This document shows, in pieces, positions 60,201 through 64,000 of a DNA stretch of 64,000 nt; the first letter of the stretch is position 1, and each line of letters opens with the position of its first letter. The DNA lies in the NCBI GenBank assembly GCA_947623455.1, contig OX392528.1, forward strand, positions 55,322,322-55,386,321. Reading direction: 5' to 3'. The translations under genes and the position numbers were made by a program. Under the pieces are notes generated by a model that saw only the letters and a program-made list of their open reading frames with translations, searched no databases and was not told where the DNA came from. The DNA is from Mimachlamys varia (taxonomy: Eukaryota; Mollusca; Bivalvia; Pectinida; Pectinidae).

Positions 60201-60282
60201 TCAAATGAACTGTCCATGCTGCATGTCTTGCCATTTTTAGGCTGCAGACTTATCTTGAAAAAGACTGACGGAGAGAAATTGC

Positions 60283-60389
60283 ACTTAGGTAGATAATCAA
60301 GTCACGGGTAGCACAGCGGGGAAACCGCGATAGATAGTCTGCATGACGTAGTCTGGAGTTTGGTTCGAATGCGCCTAAGTTGATTATCT
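60283..60389 (+). mobile_element. Second tRNA-like Pol III box pair, possible SINE head
   Basis: The A box TAGCACAGCGGG (60309-60320) matches the consensus at every position. The B-box-like GGTTCGAATGC (60362-60372) matches at 10 of 11. The T stem and acceptor do not pair well, so it is not an intact tRNA. The flanks carry AGATAATCAA (60291-60300) and TTGATTATCT (60380-60389), exact inverted repeats, and also CTTAGG and CCTAAG, which pair in interleaved order. Confidence 0.4.
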
Positions 60390-60895
60390 CCCCTGGTCGT
60401 TTACGTTTTTTTATAAAAAATGTGAAGTAGTTCATGAAAAATGTTTCAAAAGAGGACATTTAGTTTTATTGAAAAGAAAGGCGGTACTGTTGTTGTTCCA
60501 ATTAAGTACTGTGCGTTTTCTCTTTGACGCGGCGTTAAAATCTTCAATTTCACACGCGCTACAAACTTAACATATTCATAACTTTTAAAAAAGAAGATCT
60601 ACTTAGTATTATCAGTGTCACACCTAAACAACATGGAACGTCTCAGGTATAAGGTGTAAGTGTAACAATACCATAATATAATATATCATTGAATGTTGTT
60701 TGGGTGTGAGTGAAAAAGTGTGATTTAAAATAAAACTGCACTTAAAAAGATGAACAACCAACAGTTCCCCTCGACCTGCTGCTACTTCTTAGGAATACCC
60801 AATCGGGAACCGTCGACTGAGTTCCGGCAGTTTGAAATTTCTTCCCAGTTCCTAGTTCCGTTTTAGATAAACCGGATCACATCTCTAGTCAAACG

Positions 60896-60957
60896 GGAAC
60901 CGTCGGCACTTTCCGTAAACGAGTATTTTCTCGTTTACGGAAAGTGCCGACGGTTCC
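60896..60957. repeat. Perfect 28-bp inverted repeat with 6-base loop
   Basis: The left arm (60896-60923) starts GGAACCGTCGGCAC and the right arm (60930-60957) is its exact reverse complement, ending GTGCCGACGGTTCC, around TATTTT. No mismatch in 28 pairs. A related GGGAACCGTCG occurs about 90 bases upstream near 60805. Confidence 0.95.
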
Positions 60958-61864
60958 TAATTGATCTCTCGTATATAGTCGAAAAATCTTTTGGACAAAA
61001 CTTTATATTACCATTTCCTCTGCAAACGGTGTGGTCTAATACGGAACTGAACTTCAACCTTCAACCTTGCTCCCGCAAATACGCATGACTATCATTTCAT
61101 AATGGTTGTGCGGGGGAACTCATTTTTCGGACTATTTTCGAAAATTTAACAGGAATTAAAAAGATCAGCTTGTATAGTATGAGAATGGAACGTGGAAGAA
61201 GATCTGTAAGTTTCAATGAAAGGTGTTTACTTCTTCAAATGAATAGACTTTATTTCGGTTTTCTGAACACGAATCGACGGTATATCTGGAGTTACAGAAG
61301 GAACACTAAAACAATATCAACATCGTTTTGTTTTAATAAGGATTTCTCAGCGAACAGACACATTGTCTGGCTATTCAAATAAACTGCAAATTAATTCAAA
61401 TTCTTCAGGAATGATTCTTTAATTTGTTTAAACAACGAAAATCGAAGAGAAAAAACCACGTTTGTTTATAAGCTGATAATAATTCAACTTTCATTTAGAT
61501 ATTTCGTTTTTTCAACCAGTTTTGATATATTTATATCCTACTATCCGTTTCTCTCTCGGGCTCAAGTGGGCCAGTTGAGATATCACCTTTCATCGTTACG
61601 TTAATGGTACTACATACTGTCAAACTTCGGTGTTTCGAACTTTGTGGGACCGTCGCGAAAACTTCGAAACATTGGGACTTCGACTTATGAATATTGAACA
61701 TCGAACATCGACATGTAGGCCTATATCATATGTAGATATGAACTGTACATAAGAAGAAACAATGCGGTCCTAGTGTAACGTAACACAGGCTAAGAAATTG
61801 TAGATTCACATTCATAAAGAATAGTATATTAAAATACACAATATAATTTTTTGTAGTACTAATA

Positions 61865-61957
61865 TTAATACCCGGCCTCCAATGGCTCTGCCCCGGCCGG
61901 GTATTAAATTGGTCCAATGCCTCGTAATGGAGCAAGCCCGGTGTGATTCACACCGGG
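61865..61957. repeat. Two adjacent GC-rich palindromes
   Basis: First: TTAATACCCGGCC (61865-61877) and GGCCGGGTATTAA (61895-61907), exact 13-base arms with a 17-base loop. Second: CCCGGTGTG (61937-61945) and CACACCGGG (61949-61957), exact 9-base arms with a 3-base loop. The cluster is strikingly GC-rich against AT-rich surroundings and may be a small fold-back element. Confidence 0.85.
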
Positions 61958-63072
61958 GCGATTTTTGCATCACCTATCGGCCGATTGGTTCTCATCGATA
62001 CACGTACTTAAATTACAAACCATTTCTATCGATCTCCTAACTAGCTTGTAATTAAAATTCATCTAAATTATCGTTAATATCAAGTTTACGTAACGAAGCA
62101 TAAACTGTATTAACACAATGTTTTAAACATTGCCTAAACATTGTATTGTCAATTACTCATTATGATTACTAATCTAACAACAATATCAGCATGAAAATTA
62201 TTGAAATTTAAAGAAATCACGTTCGAATGTGAAAATGAGTGAAAGTAACAATTACTTTGGGTATGTCACTGAATTTCCCGTATCTAACTAGCCAGCGTAC
62301 CAATGAAATGTCTGTATTTGTTTTATTAAGAAATATGTAGTATTTAAGATAAGTTATATTCAGGTTTCAAAGTTTCTATAAACATGTTATATTCGAGATA
62401 GTGAGGTTTTGGGCGAGCGGATTTCGAATTAACGAGGTTTAATGCTATATACTGGTACACAAATGTTTTGTTATAAATAATGCTTGAAGTTAAATTTCAT
62501 GAACATTAAATAAATTTAAAAATCGATTGGAAAGTCATTTCATAATGTTTAAATGTTTTGCTTTTTTTTAATTTCTGGGGGGGGGGAAATGTGTTGATTA
62601 CGCATAATGTTACGTGAGCACGTGCATGAACACGAATGCAGATGTTGTTTATTTTACTAACGTATAAACAAATTAAAAATGCATACAAAAATAAACAAAC
62701 GCAGAAATACAGGGGAGAGGGAGTTGCATTTCATGTTATTTACAAGAACTTAAAAAGTTGTAGAGGTCAAACGTACTTTAGTGGTTTGATCATCCTAAAC
62801 AACATCGTACTCTTTGAATGCTTTTATTATTTTTTGAACTACAAATATCATAAAAGTGTAATGTATTTTATCATTGATTATCATTAATTTCCAGATGATA
62901 AAAAGGTATTCTATGTGATAAATATTATACAGTTATATCAAGAAAGTGTAAAAGCGAATAATTTTTTCGATTCCGGAGTGTGCGATTTCGGGTTATCAGC
63001 TATCCGGAAAGTAAGAGTCCGGATTATTGATTTTTTGGTAAATGGCTTCGGGAGTGGGTAAGGGGAAAAAAA

Positions 63073-63087
63073 GGGGGGGGGGGGGGG
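63073..63087 (+). repeat. Poly-G tract, 15 bases
   Basis: A run of 15 guanines after an A run, within a generally G-rich plus strand. Confidence 0.95.
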
Positions 63088-63268
63088 TAACTATATATTT
63101 TATGGGATTGGGGAACACATTGACCTAAAAATCGGGGTCGGGGATTAGGGAAGTCGGACGGCAAGGGGTGACCGCAGGGTTTCGTTATCGAGAAGGGGGA
63201 GAAATGAAGGGGTGACGAGACGACCTAGTTCTACTGCTACACAGAGGGTGTGGAAGGGGTGAGAAAAA

Positions 63269-63312
63269 GGGAGGGGCTGGGGTTGGAGGGAGGGGAGGGG
63301 GTAGGGAGTGGG
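63269..63312 (+). other. G-quadruplex-prone segment
   Basis: More than four runs of three to five G separated by one to five bases (GGGAGGGGCTGGGG, then GGAGGGAGGGGAGGGGG). This meets the usual sequence pattern for an intramolecular G-quadruplex on the plus strand. Confidence 0.8.
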
Positions 63313-63756
63313 AATGTACCTGATACTCGTACCGCGCTAGGTCATTAGGGAACCGAGGGACGGCTAGGCATCCAAGTAATGGATCAGTTTCTGATAAGGG
63401 GCCGACAGGGCGTTGATAGGACGTTTCCGTATCGTTTTGTTAGGTTACTCGGACTAATTCCTCTCTGTCCCACCGACATTACCACAAACGTGACAATGTC
63501 GACAGTATTATAAACTTCGGCGATTTAATTGCTGCGCGATGAGTGTGCGGCCGTAAATATTTACATCTCGGCTGGGGAAGTGTCCGGCTTGACCCTTTAG
63601 CGCTAATAAATGAAGATCCATACTGCATCAAATGGCCGTTACAATGTTCTCACAGACTGTAAAGCACAATTTTCAGGAAATGTTAAATCAATAGAAACTT
63701 GTATATGTCAATATTCCTAAGTTTAATATCTATCCTTGGTTTTTTTTCGAAGTCGC

Positions 63757-63788
63757 CCGTCCGTCCGTCCATCTGTCTGTCACGTCCG
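63757..63788 (+). repeat. GTCC/GTCT tetranucleotide microsatellite
   Basis: Imperfect CCGTCCGTCCGTCC then ATCTGTCTGTC, after a T tract. Confidence 0.8.
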
Positions 63789-64000
63789 TAAATGTTGAGT
63801 TTGTATAGCATTTATATTGAAAGAATATTGAATACAAATAAGTGTTTGTCATGCAGTATTTGAAAGAAATAATTTACATTCAATAAGTCGAATTCGTTTG
63901 CAATAAAATTGTATTTAAAATGATTCATGCCGAATGTGTCATGAAAGATACATAGAGAAACACGACTCGATTGTTCAGTTGTATCCAACCAAATAGTTTC

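Larger units (their letters stand above)
60958..64000. other. Intergenic DNA to the window end
   Basis: No gene recognised on either strand. It includes the paired palindromes at 61865-61957, G-rich sequence from about 63040 to 63320, and a GTCC-rich microsatellite. The remainder is AT-rich with frequent stops. Confidence 0.6.

Overview
This looks like nuclear DNA from an invertebrate animal, most likely a lophotrochozoan and probably a bivalve or other mollusc. The evidence is one recognisable gene split by large introns with GT..AG borders, an AT-rich background, tRNA-derived SINE remnants, a non-LTR retrotransposon derivative, small hairpin elements and satellite DNA. There is no bacterial gene density, operon or Shine-Dalgarno layout. 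The phylum is an inference from repeat style and protein similarity; I cannot name the species.

The only protein gene I can support is the 3' half of a Meis/homothorax TALE homeobox gene on the + strand. Five coding exons, 7574-7728, 13639-13715, 37739-37797, 39977-40057 and 40940-41292, join in frame. They encode 240 residues: a linker, the whole TALE homeodomain and a Met/His/Pro/Gly-rich C-terminus ending DIHAG. The N-terminal Meis/PKNOX domain must lie upstream of base 1. A likely 3'UTR follows, with the first canonical AATAAA at 42971. The 81-nt exon at 39977-40057 is flanked by two phase-1 introns, so skipping it keeps the frame.

The introns (5.9, 24.0, 2.2 and 0.9 kb) hold tandem repeats, tRNA-like fragments and a 464-bp tandem array (16388-18612) whose units each carry TGACGTCA next to a YY1-like GCCATCTTGG. 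A hairpin element of about 75 bp occurs four times (7432, 38026, 40795, 44593), in two copies of each orientation. Two copies end about 70 bp before a Meis 3' splice site.

Downstream of Meis, 43-64 kb, I recognise no gene. This part is dominated by a 9.8-kb satellite (46659-56502) of a 35-bp monomer, about 281 copies, each built round the palindrome GTTGATGTGACATCAAC. Roughly the first 6.3 kb is organised into a higher-order repeat of 52 monomers (1,820 bp). The array is flanked on both sides by decayed monomers, and the left flank is interrupted by a 518-bp retrotransposon derivative. From 57 to 64 kb there are a SINE, a second Pol III box pair, a perfect 28-bp-arm hairpin, a pair of GC-rich palindromes and a G-rich, G-quadruplex-prone stretch.
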